A stretch of 64,000 bases of DNA from contig NZ_CP045144.1 of assembly GCF_009223885.1 (NCBI RefSeq), positions 372,001-436,000 of the forward strand, read 5' to 3'. Positions 37,328 through 46,683 of the stretch are shown here, in pieces (the stretch's first letter is position 1; each line of letters opens with the position of its first letter). The translations under genes and the position numbers were made by a program. The stretch comes from Ancylobacter sp. TS-1 (GTDB taxonomy: Bacteria; Pseudomonadota; Alphaproteobacteria; Rhizobiales; Xanthobacteraceae). Below the pieces are notes generated by a model. The model made no database searches. It saw nothing but the letters and a program-made list of their open reading frames with translations, and was not told the DNA's origin.

Positions 37328-38409
37328 CCGTCCTCCCGGTGAAGCAGGATGAGAACCCCCATCAAAGCTCCAACGACCGCTGGAAACCACGCTGCAATAA
37401 TGGGATGCACGATCCCGGCCTCGCCAAGATCCTCTGCGAGCTTGGTAGACACATAAAGCAGAAAGCCGGCCGCGACGCCACCGAGAATCGTCTGACCGAT
37501 GCCGCCGAAGCGGAAGACGCGCAGGCTCACCGAGGCCGCGATCAGCACCATCGCCAGCAGCAGCATGGGTCGCGCCAGCAGGCTCTGATACTGCAGCCGA
37601 TAGCGTTCGACGCCGAAGCCGAGGCGCGAGGCGGCCTCTATGGCGGCAGGCAGATGCCAGAACGGAACGGTATCGCTTTGCAGCGTGTCCTGGACCTGAT
37701 TCGGCGTGAGATTCGTCGCGAGCATGTACGTATCGTACTCCTGCAACCCTATTGCAGGAGTTAAGACGCGCGCATTTTCCATCCGCCAGGCGCCTGATTC
37801 CAGGATGGCGCGGCGCGCCTCGATGCGCTCGATCAGCTTGTCGTCGGTGCCGAACAGAAAGACGTTGACCCCGGTCAGCACGCGCCCGCCCTCGCTCGTC
37901 GCGGCGGCCTGGATGATCGCCTGCCCGTCCACGCTTTGCTGGCGCATCCAGAAGCCGCCCGTGGTCGAGGCGAACAGGCCGGTCTGCCGGTTGAATATCT
38001 CCGCCTCGAGCCGGCTGGCGCGGTCCTTGAAGTCGGCCGACACCGGGTTGAAGACGGTTGTGGAAAACACCCCGAGCAGCACGGCGAGCAGGCAGGCGGG
38101 CGCGATGAACTGCCACGCCGAGATGCCCGAGGCGCGCGCCACCACCAGCTCCAGCCGGCGCGACAGGGTGAGGAAGGTGCCGATGGCGCCGAACAGCACC
38201 GCGAAGGGCAGAAGCTGCTCGGTGAAGAACGGCATCCGGTAGATGACCAGCAGAATCAGCGTGCCGAAGTCGACGTCGCGCTCGCCCACGCGGCGGGACA
38301 GTTCCAGCAGGTCGATGAGCATGATCAGGCCGGAGCATCCCAGGAAGATGCCAAGCACCGAACTCAGGAAGCGGCGTCCGAAATAGGTGCCGAGCGTGCG
38401 GCCGATCAC
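37324..38409 (-). CDS. lptG: LPS export permease LptG
   Basis: A 361-residue inner-membrane permease of the LptB2FGC transporter. Six transmembrane helices in two groups of three flank a periplasmic jellyroll domain (FWMRQQSVDGQAIIQAA). N-terminus MIGRTLGTYFGRRFL is typical. Translationally coupled to lptD through a 4-base overlap; 54 bases after lptF. Confidence 0.94.
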   Translation of the reverse strand: MIGRTLGTYFGRRFLSSVLGIFLGCSGLIMLIDLLELSRRVGERDVDFGTLILLVIYRMPFFTEQLLPFAVLFGAIGTFLTLSRRLELVVARASGISAWQFIAPACLLAVLLGVFSTTVFNPVSADFKDRASRLEAEIFNRQTGLFASTTGGFWMRQQSVDGQAIIQAAATSEGGRVLTGVNVFLFGTDDKLIERIEARRAILESGAWRMENARVLTPAIGLQEYDTYMLATNLTPNQVQDTLQSDTVPFWHLPAAIEAASRLGFGVERYRLQYQSLLARPMLLLAMVLIAASVSLRVFRFGGIGQTILGGVAAGFLLYVSTKLAEDLGEAGIVHPIIAAWFPAVVGALMGVLILLHREDG

Positions 38410-38463
38410 GTGGCGGCTCCGCTTCTGACCCGGGGGAGGGGCGCGCGTCCCGTCATGGCGTTC

Positions 38464-39621
38464 TCACTGCACCGTGGCGCGAACGACACGCTGGGCGAGC
38501 GCGTCGATGCGGCGGCGGATGACGTCGGGCATGCGTGGCTTGAACCGTCCGCTGAGCGACAGCATGGAACCGATGATGAAGAGGATGGGAACGAGATAGA
38601 CCAGCGGTATGACCTCGGGCGAATTGCGGACCTGGTTGACCAGGCCGAAGCTCGTCACCTGAAGGCAGATGATGAACGGCGCCGTCGCCGCAAGCGCCAG
38701 GCCGCGGCCCTCGCGCGTCGTGCGCGGCTCGGCCAGCGCGGCGCAGGCGATAGCGAAGAAGGCGAGCACGTAGAGCGGCAGCGACAGCCGCCGATGTATC
38801 TCCTCGGTGAAGCGCCCCGCCTCCACCATGTAGACGAAGTCCTTGGGGTTGGGGTTGAGCAACTCGCGGAAGGAGCGCTCCGGCGCGCGATACACCGTGT
38901 TCTCGCCGCTGGAGGTGAAGGGCGACAGATCGAAGGCGTAGCGCTGGAACTCCACGACATTGCTGTCCGGCTTGCCTGGCGTGCGCCTGTGGATGGCGCC
39001 CTCTTCGAGCACGAGGAACGTGCCCTCCGCCGAATCGATCACCTGTCCCCGTTCGGCAAGGTAGGTGTTGACCTGGTTCGGGTCGCGCGCGTCGTTGATG
39101 AAGATGCCGCCGAGCACGCCGCTCGCATTGCGCTCGCGCACGTTGAAGACCATGCCCTGCGCGAGCGGAGTGAAGCGGCCCGGCTGGGCGATGAAGGCGA
39201 CCACGTCCGCTCGCACCCGCGAAATCTCATAGCGGAACTGGCGCATCGCCGCCGGAACCAGTTCGAGCGACAGCGCCGCACAGCAGGCCGCGACGATGAG
39301 AGCCAGAATCACCAGCGGGCGCAGGAAGCGCCAGGTCGAGATGCCGGCCGCGCTCGCCACCACGATCTCGGAATCGCTGTTCATGCGGAACAGCGTGTGG
39401 GCGACCGCCATGAACAGAGCCGCCGGCGCGAGGCCGAGGATCAGCGCGGGCAAAGCGAGGCTGGTGATGACGATGAAGGCGATGATCGTCTGGCCCTGCG
39501 AGGTCATGATGTCGAGTTCGCGCAGCGCCTGCGTGACCCAGATCATGGCGGTCAGTACCAGGAGCGTCCCGAGAAACGCCGTCACGGCAGATCGGAACAC
39601 ATAGCGGTCCAGGCGGGTCAT
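38464..39621 (-). CDS. lptF: LPS export permease LptF
   Basis: A 385-residue partner of LptG with the same layout. N-terminus LDRYVFRSAVTAF, WVTQALRELD and ARVLRSN-like SDSEIVVASAAGIS coupling region match LptF; the periplasmic domain includes GMVFNVRERNASGVLGGIFI. First gene of the LPS-transport operon, divergent from pepA with a 201-base shared upstream region. Confidence 0.94.
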   Translation of the reverse strand: MTRLDRYVFRSAVTAFLGTLLVLTAMIWVTQALRELDIMTSQGQTIIAFIVITSLALPALILGLAPAALFMAVAHTLFRMNSDSEIVVASAAGISTWRFLRPLVILALIVAACCAALSLELVPAAMRQFRYEISRVRADVVAFIAQPGRFTPLAQGMVFNVRERNASGVLGGIFINDARDPNQVNTYLAERGQVIDSAEGTFLVLEEGAIHRRTPGKPDSNVVEFQRYAFDLSPFTSSGENTVYRAPERSFRELLNPNPKDFVYMVEAGRFTEEIHRRLSLPLYVLAFFAIACAALAEPRTTREGRGLALAATAPFIICLQVTSFGLVNQVRNSPEVIPLVYLVPILFIIGSMLSLSGRFKPRMPDVIRRRIDALAQRVVRATVQ

Positions 39622-39822
39622 CGAGCGGCGTTCCCTGCGTCTTTATGGAGACGTCCGCCGCCCCGGCGCGACCGTCCTTTGACCACGATGAATAATTGGC
39701 CGAGCGCTCGGGCGCAAATCGGGCCGTCCGGCGTCGACGCCAAGGCCGTTTGAGTCTCGTCGCCCGGCGCGCATTCGGCTAAAGGTGAGTGAATTCCGCC
39801 GAGCCCCAATCAAGGTGCGCCA

Positions 39823-41331
39823 ATGCCCGATAGCGTAAAGATCAGTTTCGCCAAGCTCCCGACCTCCCTGGAGGGGATCGTCGTGCTCCTCGCCGCCGAG
39901 CCTGTCGAGGGAGATGTGCCGGCCTTCGCGCCCGCCGTCGAGGCGCTGCTCGCCCCGGCCGGCGACCTCGTGTCGCGCGCCGCGCATGCCGACCGCTTCA
40001 CCGGCAAGGCGGGCAAGGCGACCGAGATCGTCGCGCCGACCGGGCTCGCCGCCGCGCGCGTCATCGTCATGGGCATCGGCAAGCCGTCCGAGCTGAAGAC
40101 GTTCGACTGGCTGAAGCTGGGCGGCAACATCTTCGGGCGGCTGCCGGCCTCGGCCAAGGATGTCGGCGTGGTGCTGGCGCTGCCGGGCGGCGAAGTGCCG
40201 GCCGAGGCGGCCGCCGAGCTCGCGCTCGGCCTGCGGCTGCGCGCCTATTCCTTCGATCGCTACAAGACCAAGAAGAAGCCCGACGAGGCGACCCCGCGTC
40301 CCAAGGTCACTCTTTATATAGAGGACGACGCGGCGGCCAAGCGCGCCTGGAAGAAGCGCGAGGGCATTGGCGAGGGCGTGGTAATCGCCCGCGACCTGGT
40401 GAACGAGCCGGCCAATGTGCTGACCCCCACCGAGTTCGCCAAGCGCGCCGGCGACCTCGCCAAGGTCGGCGTCGATGTCGAGGTGCTCGGCGAGAAGGAG
40501 CTGAAGAAGCTCGGCATGGGCGCCCTGCTCGGTGTCGGCCAGGGCTCCGAGCAGCAGAGCTATGTCGTGGTGATGCGCTGGAACGGCGGCAAGTCCGGCG
40601 AGGCGCCGGTCGCCTTCGTCGGCAAGGGCGTGGTGTTCGACACTGGCGGCATCTCCATCAAGCAGGCCGCCGGCATGGAGGACATGAAGGGCGACATGGC
40701 GGGCGCGGCCTGCGTGGTCGGCCTCATGCACGCGCTGGCGAGCCGCAAGGCCAAGGTCAACGCGGTCGGCCTGATCGGCCTCGTCGAGAACATGCCCGAC
40801 GGCAACGCCCAGCGCCCCGGCGACATCGTTACCTCGATGTCCGGGCAGACGATCGAGATCATCAACACCGACGCCGAGGGCCGTCTCGTGCTGGGCGACG
40901 TGCTCTGGTACGCCAAGGAGCGGTTCAAGCCGCAGTTCATGATCGACCTCGCCACGCTCACCGGCGCGATCATCGTGGCGCTCGGCACCGAGCATGCCGG
41001 CCTGTTCTCCAACAATGATTCCCTCTCGGAGCGGCTGGCCGAATCGGGCCTCGCCACCGGCGAGAAGGTGTGGCGCCTCCCGCTTTCGCCCGAATACGAC
41101 AAGCTGATCGATTCGAAGTTCGCCGACATGAAGAACACCGGCGGACGATTCGGCGGCTCGATCACCGCCGCCCAGTTCATCCAGCGCTTTGTCGGCGATG
41201 TGCCGTGGGCACATCTCGACATCGCCGGCACCGGCATGTCCTCGCCCGCCAGCGAGTTCAACCGCAGCTGGGGCTCGGGCTGGGGCGTGCGCCTGCTCGA
41301 CCACCTCGTCGCCCGCCACTACGAATCCTGA
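39823..41331 (+). CDS. pepA: Leucyl aminopeptidase (M17)
   Basis: A 502-residue cytosolic M17 aminopeptidase with two metal ions. The catalytic C-terminal domain has [22 protein letters not shown] and [12 protein letters not shown], carrying the metal and catalytic Lys/Asp/Glu/Arg residues. Length is normal. ATG 39823. Followed by holC, a common pairing in proteobacteria. Confidence 0.97.
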   Translation: MPDSVKISFAKLPTSLEGIVVLLAAEPVEGDVPAFAPAVEALLAPAGDLVSRAAHADRFTGKAGKATEIVAPTGLAAARVIVMGIGKPSELKTFDWLKLGGNIFGRLPASAKDVGVVLALPGGEVPAEAAAELALGLRLRAYSFDRYKTKKKPDEATPRPKVTLYIEDDAAAKRAWKKREGIGEGVVIARDLVNEPANVLTPTEFAKRAGDLAKVGVDVEVLGEKELKKLGMGALLGVGQGSEQQSYVVVMRWNGGKSGEAPVAFVGKGVVFDTGGISIKQAAGMEDMKGDMAGAACVVGLMHALASRKAKVNAVGLIGLVENMPDGNAQRPGDIVTSMSGQTIEIINTDAEGRLVLGDVLWYAKERFKPQFMIDLATLTGAIIVALGTEHAGLFSNNDSLSERLAESGLATGEKVWRLPLSPEYDKLIDSKFADMKNTGGRFGGSITAAQFIQRFVGDVPWAHLDIAGTGMSSPASEFNRSWGSGWGVRLLDHLVARHYES

Positions 41332-41390
41332 GCGGACCCGGCGCGGGCGCGCCGGCCGCGATGAGCGAAGCCCTCCGTGGGAGCCTCTCC

Positions 41391-41837
41391 GTGACGGAAG
41401 TGTTCTTCTATCATCTGCAGGGCCGGCCGCTCGAGGCGGCCCTGCCGCAGCTTCTGGAGAAGTGCCTGGAGCGCGGCTGGCGCTGCGCCGTGCAGGTCGG
41501 CGCCCCGGAACGGGTCGAGGCGCTCGACCAGCTTCTGTGGACCTATGACGACGCCTCCTTCCTGCCGCACGGCACGGACCGCCAGCCCGACCCGGCCCGG
41601 CAGCCGATTCTGCTCACCACCTCCGAATCGAATCCCGGCGGCGCAGCGGTGCGATTCCTGATCGACGGCGCCGCGATTCCCGATCCTTCCGCCTATGCGC
41701 GGGTGATCCATCTCTTTGACGGCAACGATTCCGACGCCATCGAGCAGGCGCGCAATGCCTGGCGCGCGGCGCGCGCGGCGGGATTCGAAGTGGCCTATTG
41801 GCAGCAGGGACCGGACGGGCGCTGGGTGCGGCGATGA
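41391..41837 (+). CDS. holC: DNA polymerase III chi subunit
   Basis: A 148-residue subunit of the clamp-loader complex, linking it to SSB. I prefer GTG 41391: GGGAG lies seven bases upstream and the protein then begins TEVFFYHLQGRPLEAALPQLL, as in the family. ATG 41361 would add ten residues with no ribosome-binding site. LWTYDDASFLPHG and VIHLFDG match HolC. Confidence 0.92.
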   Translation: MTEVFFYHLQGRPLEAALPQLLEKCLERGWRCAVQVGAPERVEALDQLLWTYDDASFLPHGTDRQPDPARQPILLTTSESNPGGAAVRFLIDGAAIPDPSAYARVIHLFDGNDSDAIEQARNAWRAARAAGFEVAYWQQGPDGRWVRR

Positions 41838-42153
41838 TCCGGCGCCCTCGGGGCAGGCGGCGCCACAATTGCACGCATACCAACGCTTCCGGCGTCTGGG
41901 CGAAATCCGTTAAGCCTTGATTTACCAAACCTTTCGCAAACTATGCCACTGGGGCACGCGCTATTCGGCTACCGCGTGAAAATTGTGTCTCGATGGCAAC
42001 ACTTCGTTGCGGAATAGCCGGCGAGGGCACTTTGCGGCCACTTTCGCTTTGCACCGCCGGATCGTTTCGAACAGTATCGCTGTGGATGCCGCGCTCTGCG
42101 GCGGGTCCTGACAATCGAAAACCCAACATTGGTCCAATTTGGGGGAGAATGAA
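41838..42153 (+). promoter_or_regulatory. Porin promoter region and long structured leader
   Basis: This 316-base gap holds no gene. A candidate promoter is TTGATT (41917-41922) and TATGCC (41942-41947), spacer 19. That would give a leader near 200 bases, far longer than usual. The leader can pair GCTATTC (41960-41966) with GAATAGC (42012-42018) around an inner GCAAC/GTTGC hairpin (41996-42010); an ATTGG-T-CCAAT palindrome (42128-42138) lies just before the ribosome-binding site. The leader may be a target for small RNAs or stability control (inference). Confidence 0.45.
41910..41924. promoter_or_regulatory. CtrA-like box at the porin promoter
   Basis: TTAA, seven bases, then TTTA, one mismatch from the CtrA consensus, overlapping the candidate -35 of the porin promoter. 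The same variant occurs upstream of acpP at 27016-27030. Confidence 0.35.
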
Positions 42154-43431
42154 GTGAAGACGGTCATTAAGAATGTGCTGCTCGGCTCGGTCGCTGGGCT
42201 TGCCATGGTCGGGACTGCTGCGGCGGCCGATCTGCCTGTGAAGGCGAAGGCTGCGGAATACGTGAAGGTCTGCTCCGCTTACGGCGCTGGCTTCTACTAC
42301 ATTCCGGGTACCGAAACCTGCCTGAAGGTCGGCGGCTACGTCACTGCCGACACGTACTACACCGACCTCGACACCAACCTTCGCGTCAACGGCTTCGCCG
42401 TTGCCAGCGATGATCCGGATGGTCAGGTCTACTTCCAGACCCGCGCCGCGATCCAGCTCGATGCCCGCACTCAGACCGAGTACGGCACCCTGCGTTCGTA
42501 CATCGAAGCTCGTTTCGAGTACGGTGAGAGCTTCGGTTTCGATCAGAACGACGAGACCAACGAGTTCACCTTCTCGGACAACAGCATCAACGACGCTTAC
42601 CTGAAGTTCGGCTACATCCAGTTCGCCGGGTTCACGATCGGTAAGGCGACGTCGGCGTTCGACTTCTGGGCCGGCGACGGTTGGCTCGGCATCGAGCCGG
42701 GTAACTACTACTCGGATACGACCCCGAACCTGATCTCCTACACTGCTGACTTCGGCAACGGCTTCTCGGCGACCATCTCGCTCGAAGACGCCTATGCCCG
42801 TGAATACAGCGAGGACAACTTCGTCCTCCTGGACGGCCAGCAGGTTCCGGACATCGTCGCCAACATTGCCTACGAAGGCAGCTGGGGCGCGTTCAAGGTG
42901 TCGGGCGCGTATCACGACAACGGTGAATACGGCACGCTGGACGGCTTCAGCAATCCGTACACTGTCAGCGGCGACGCTGGCTGGGCGGCTCTGGCCGGTG
43001 TCCGCTTCGACATCGCTGAGACCACCACGCTGTACGTCGAAGGCGTGTATGCGGACGGCGCTTCGGGCTATCTCGGCCTGGCCGGCACGCTGCCGAACAT
43101 CGACTTCTTCGGCAACAACGTTGGCGGCTGGTACGTCGGCGGCGCTCTTATCCACTACTGGACCCCGACCGTCTTCACCGGCATCGTCGGCAGCTACACC
43201 GAGAGCGACTCCTTCGCTTACCTCCCGGCCGCTACGGCCTCGTTCTCGGGCTACAACGTCGGCGTGAACATCGGTTGGAAGCCGGTCAAGGGTCTGACCC
43301 TTGCCCTGCAGTACGACTACCTGAACGCCGATTGGGACTACTCGAACGTGGGTGAGTTCGAAGACTTCTTCACCGCGTCCGAGACCGCCGAGCAGAACCG
43401 CATCACCTTCACGGCGAAGCGCGCTTTCTGA
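42154..43431 (+). CDS. Rhizobial-type outer-membrane porin
   Basis: A 425-residue porin (porin_2/Omp2b-Omp25-like family of Hyphomicrobiales). The start is GTG 42154 with GGGGGAGAA upstream; the ATG at 42149 is out of frame. Signal peptide ends TAAAADLP. The mature start EYVKVCSAYGAGFYYIPGTETCLKVGGYV is the family signature, with two cysteines likely forming the conserved disulfide. The rest is amphipathic strands ending in AKRAF with a terminal Phe, required for BAM recognition. Codons use more T-ending forms than neighbouring genes, consistent with very high expression. Followed by a strong terminator. Confidence 0.95.
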   Translation: MKTVIKNVLLGSVAGLAMVGTAAAADLPVKAKAAEYVKVCSAYGAGFYYIPGTETCLKVGGYVTADTYYTDLDTNLRVNGFAVASDDPDGQVYFQTRAAIQLDARTQTEYGTLRSYIEARFEYGESFGFDQNDETNEFTFSDNSINDAYLKFGYIQFAGFTIGKATSAFDFWAGDGWLGIEPGNYYSDTTPNLISYTADFGNGFSATISLEDAYAREYSEDNFVLLDGQQVPDIVANIAYEGSWGAFKVSGAYHDNGEYGTLDGFSNPYTVSGDAGWAALAGVRFDIAETTTLYVEGVYADGASGYLGLAGTLPNIDFFGNNVGGWYVGGALIHYWTPTVFTGIVGSYTESDSFAYLPAATASFSGYNVGVNIGWKPVKGLTLALQYDYLNADWDYSNVGEFEDFFTASETAEQNRITFTAKRAF

Positions 43432-43455
43432 TCTCGTCCGAGATTGGACTACGGA

Positions 43456-43485
43456 AAGCCCCGGCCTTGTGCCGGGGCTTTTTGC
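43456..43485 (+). terminator. Rho-independent terminator after the porin gene
   Basis: A 10-bp stem (43456-43465 with 43471-43480) with a 5-base loop runs into TTTTT, 24 bases past the porin stop. Confidence 0.93.
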
Positions 43486-43816
43486 TTTTGAGGCCGATGA
43501 AGGCATCCGCGAAGGGCGCGCCGGCAAACGGGCCGCCGCCTGCGTTACAGATACTGGCGTTCCAGACGCGGCGTTCCGGATCGTGACCTCGAGGTCACGT
43601 CGCTCCGGTCGCGGCTTTCCAACTCGTGGCTTCCAGATCGCGGCGCGCGATCAACTGATCCTCGGCGCCGGGGCGTCTTCGCGAGTGGGACGCCAGCGGG
43701 TGCGGCACCTCGGGCGCGCTGTATCGGACGCGCGCCATGGCGGAGCCCGGGCATCCCACCCGTGCCGTTTCCTCACATCGTCGGATAAGAAATCTCGCCT
43801 TCGAGCCGGCCGTCGC
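43486..43816. repeat. Non-coding gap with degenerate 14-15-bp repeats and a palindrome
   Basis: No gene seen in this gap between the porin terminator and the convergent ABC-F gene. From about 43557 to 43645 a degenerate unit of the form GCGTTCCAGACGCG recurs about five times with substitutions (GCGTTCCGGATCGTG, CGCTCCGGTCGCG, GCTTTCCAACTCGTG, GCTTCCAGATCGCG). A perfect 18-bp palindrome (43582-43599, centre CTCGAG) lies among them. Meaning unknown. Confidence 0.6.
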
Positions 43817-45682
43817 TCAGGCCATCGCGGCGTCGAGCGCGGCGGAGTGCTCGAGCCATTCCTCCTCGGCGCGGGCCAGCGCGACCGCGGCGTCGGCGCG
43901 CTCGCGGGCGAGGCGCTGCGCCTCGGCCGGCTGCTTCAGGTAGATCGTCTGGTCGGCCAGCTTCTCGTCGAAGGCGGCGATGGCGCGTTCCAGCTTCGCC
44001 ATGAGAGCCTCGGCGTCCTTGATCCGGCGCCGAAGCGGCGCCGTTTCCGCGCGCCGGTCGGCCGCCTGCCGACGCTCATCGGCGCGCGTGGCGCCCGGAT
44101 CCTTGCGCTGTGCCGAGGCGCTGCGCCCGACCACCAGCTTCTGGTACTCGTCGAGATCACCCTCATAGGGCCGCACCGTGCCCTCGGCGACCAGCCAGAG
44201 CCGCTCGGCGCTGGCGTCGAGCAGGGAGCGGTCATGGCTGATCAGGATCACCGCGCCGGGAAAATCGTTGATCGCCTCGGTCAGCGCCTGCCGCGCGGCG
44301 ATGTCGAGATGGTTGGTCGGCTCGTCGAGAATGAGCAGATGCGGCCCGTGAAACGCCGCGAGGCCCAGTAGCAGCCGCGCCTTCTCGCCGCCGGACAGGG
44401 CGGCGATGGTCGTGTTGGCGGCGCCGCCGGAAAAGCCCATCTCCGCCGCACGCGAACGCACCTTTGCCTCGGGCGCGTCCGGCATCAGCCGGCGCACATG
44501 GTCGTAAACCGTCTCTGCGGCCACGAGTTCGTCGAGCTGGTGCTGCGCGAGATAGGCGATCTCAAGCCCGGCGGCCCGCACCATACTGCCGGATAGCGGG
44601 GCGAGGCGGCCGGAGATCAGCTTGGCGAAGGTCGACTTGCCGTTGCCGTTGGGGCCGAGGAGGGCGATGCGGTCGTCATGGTCGATGCGCAGTGTGAGAC
44701 TCTTCAGCACCGCCCGCCCGTCATAACCGGCCGAGACGCCGTCGAGCGTCAGGATCGGCGGGGAGGGGATGCGCTCGGGATGGCGGATGGAGATCGCCGC
44801 CGCTGCCTCGCCCACCATCTCGGCGATCGGCGCCATCCGCGCCAGCGCCTTCAGGCGTGACTGCGCCTGCCGCGCCTTGGTCGCCTTGGCGCGGAACCGC
44901 TCCACGAAGGCTTCCATGTGCTTGCGCTTGGCTTCCTGCTTGGCGCGCGCCTTCTGGTCGACCGCCTGCTTGTCGGCCCGCTGCCGCTCGAAGGAATCAT
45001 AGCCGCCGCGCCAGAACGTCAGCTTTCCCTGGTCGAGATGCAGGATGAAGGAGACCGACTCATTCAGCAGTTCGCGGTCATGGCTGACGATGAGCACGGT
45101 GCGCGGATAGCGCGCGAGATAGTCCTGCAGCCAGAGCGTGCCTTCGAGGTCGAGATAGTTGGTCGGCTCGTCGAGCAGCAGCAGGTCGGGCTCGGCGAAG
45201 AGGATGGCGGCGAGCGCCACGCGCATGCGCCAGCCGCCGGAGAATTCCGAGCAGGGCCGCTGCTGCGCCGCCTCGTCGAAGCCGAGACCGGCGAGAATGC
45301 GCGCGGCGCGGGCGGGCGCGGCATGGGCGTCGATGTCGACGAGGCGCAGCTCGATATCGGCGATGCGGGCGGCATCCGTGGCGCTCTCGCGCTCCTTCAG
45401 CAGGCTCGCGCGCTCGGTGTCGGCGGCGAGCACGACGTCGATCAGCCGCTCCGGCCCGGCCGGCGCCTCCTGCGCCACCTGCCCGATGCGCGCGCCGGTG
45501 GGAATGCGGATATCGCCGCTTTCCAGTGCCATGTCGCCGGTGATGGCCCGGAACAGCGTCGTCTTGCCGGTGCCGTTGCGCCCGACCAGACCGACGCGGG
45601 CGCCGTCCGGTATGGCGGCGGTCGCGTGGTCGATCAGCAGCCGGCCGGCGATGCGCAGGCTGATATCTTCGAACAGGATCAT
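43817..45682 (-). CDS. ABC-F family ATPase (YheS-like)
   Basis: A 621-residue soluble protein with two ABC domains and no membrane segment. Starting at ATG 45682 (MILFEDISLRI), the Walker A motifs are GRNGTGKTT and GPNGNGKST, with signatures FSGGWRMR and LSGGEKAR and two LLLDEPTN/LILDEPTNHLD Walker B motifs. The inter-domain linker is a charged coiled coil, and the C-terminus is another coiled coil. ABC-F proteins act on ribosome E-sites to relieve stalled translation; the N-terminal sequence resembles YheS more than EttA. No antibiotic-resistance role is implied. Confidence 0.92.
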   Translation of the reverse strand: MILFEDISLRIAGRLLIDHATAAIPDGARVGLVGRNGTGKTTLFRAITGDMALESGDIRIPTGARIGQVAQEAPAGPERLIDVVLAADTERASLLKERESATDAARIADIELRLVDIDAHAAPARAARILAGLGFDEAAQQRPCSEFSGGWRMRVALAAILFAEPDLLLLDEPTNYLDLEGTLWLQDYLARYPRTVLIVSHDRELLNESVSFILHLDQGKLTFWRGGYDSFERQRADKQAVDQKARAKQEAKRKHMEAFVERFRAKATKARQAQSRLKALARMAPIAEMVGEAAAAISIRHPERIPSPPILTLDGVSAGYDGRAVLKSLTLRIDHDDRIALLGPNGNGKSTFAKLISGRLAPLSGSMVRAAGLEIAYLAQHQLDELVAAETVYDHVRRLMPDAPEAKVRSRAAEMGFSGGAANTTIAALSGGEKARLLLGLAAFHGPHLLILDEPTNHLDIAARQALTEAINDFPGAVILISHDRSLLDASAERLWLVAEGTVRPYEGDLDEYQKLVVGRSASAQRKDPGATRADERRQAADRRAETAPLRRRIKDAEALMAKLERAIAAFDEKLADQTIYLKQPAEAQRLARERADAAVALARAEEEWLEHSAALDAAMA

Positions 45683-45827
45683 GCGGGTCTTGTGCCGCGC
45701 GCTCGCGCGGTCGGCAAGAGCCATATGCGGGGCGCGGTGCCGGGCCCTGGCGCGAGGCGTGCGGTCGGCGGGCAAAGTTCAGGAACGCGGGCGGCGGCCG
45801 AGCCGGCACGCGCTCGCCTGCCCGGGT

Positions 45828-46382
45828 TCAGTCCGGCCGCGTCCGGCCGGTCTCGCGCTGGAAGTAGATGAGGTCGAGTGAGGGCGCCGCCTCCTTGCCG
45901 AGAAAGCTACTGATCAGGCAGTGGACCTGCCCGCGATGGTGGGTCTGGTGGTTGAAGACGTGGTCAAGCACCCCGGTCAGCGGCTGAATGAAGCGTGCGC
46001 CGCTGGCATTGGCATAGTGCAGCTCGCCCGCCAGATCGTCGGCGGTCAGCGTGGCGACGTGGCGCGCGATCCGCTCGTCCTCGGCGCGGCGCGCGAGGGT
46101 GAGGACGGGGAGCGTGTCGAACAGGATGGCGTCGAGCCGGTCCGGCGCGTCGCCGGTGCCGGTGATGCGGCGCATCCACATCCGGTCCCCTGTCAGAAGG
46201 TGGTTGAGCGTCGCATGCACCGAACCGAAGAAGGCGCCGCCGTCGGTGCGATAGGCCTCCTCGCCCAGCCGCGCGGCCACGGCGTAGAGGCGGTCATTGG
46301 CCCAGGCATTGTAGGCGGCGAAATCGCGGTAGCGACGGGTGAGGAGATCGGCAAGGTTGAGGGAACTGGCGGCGGCGGTCAC
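45828..46382 (-). CDS. DinB-family metal-binding protein
   Basis: A 184-residue four-helix-bundle protein of the DinB/YfiT superfamily. Start MTAAASSLNLADLL, then YNAWANDRL and HATLNHLLTGD, and near the end HQTHHRGQVHCL. The histidines in the HATLNHLL and HQTHHRGQ helices form the family's metal triad. Relatives include thiol-dependent S-transferases; a DNA-damage role is not established despite the name. It lies 145 bases upstream of the ABC-F gene on the same strand. Confidence 0.9.
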   Translation of the reverse strand: MTAAASSLNLADLLTRRYRDFAAYNAWANDRLYAVAARLGEEAYRTDGGAFFGSVHATLNHLLTGDRMWMRRITGTGDAPDRLDAILFDTLPVLTLARRAEDERIARHVATLTADDLAGELHYANASGARFIQPLTGVLDHVFNHQTHHRGQVHCLISSFLGKEAAPSLDLIYFQRETGRTRPD

Positions 46383-46683
46383 GGGCGTCCTCTCGGCTTG
46401 GTCACGAAGGATGGCATGGCGCCATGGTGCAGCCTCGGGGCCGGTCGTTCCAATTCGCAGTGGTGATGGCCGCCATCACGGACGGCACAGCGCCGGCCGG
46501 TCCGTCGAACGAAAAGGCCCCGACCCTGCGGGGCAGGACCGGGGCCATATCGTGCGACGCATGCCGGGTCGGCGGGAACGGCCGGCGCCGCGCGTTTCCG
46601 TTTCCGGAATGGGTGCATCATGCACGGGGCCGGACAACGGCGCCTGAACGTGCCGTTGGCTGATGTTCATCGGAAGGGGGCTG
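46383..46683. other. Gap without a recognised gene
   Basis: About 300 bases between the DinB gene and the terminator at 46684. It holds a minus-strand terminator-like hairpin (46512-46546). Short minus-strand frames here do not look like proteins and read through that hairpin. A non-coding transcript starting somewhere in 46547-46683 is possible. Confidence 0.4.
46512..46546 (-). terminator. Terminator-like hairpin, minus strand
   Basis: Outer arms GGCCCCG (46516-46522) and CGGGGCC (46540-46546), with an inner CCTGC/GCAGG pair, are followed on the minus strand by TTTT. It lies downstream of another minus-strand terminator and no obvious gene feeds it, apart from a possible unannotated RNA. 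Confidence 0.65.

Noticed and set aside
41941..43527. 528-residue minus-strand frame opposite the porin
   Set aside because: The porin is certain, with signal peptide and terminal Phe; the antisense frame has no recognisable content.
46379..46621. 80-residue minus-strand frame in the DinB-terminator gap
   Set aside because: It reads straight through the terminator-like hairpin at 46512-46546 and has Arg/Pro-rich composition without any motif.
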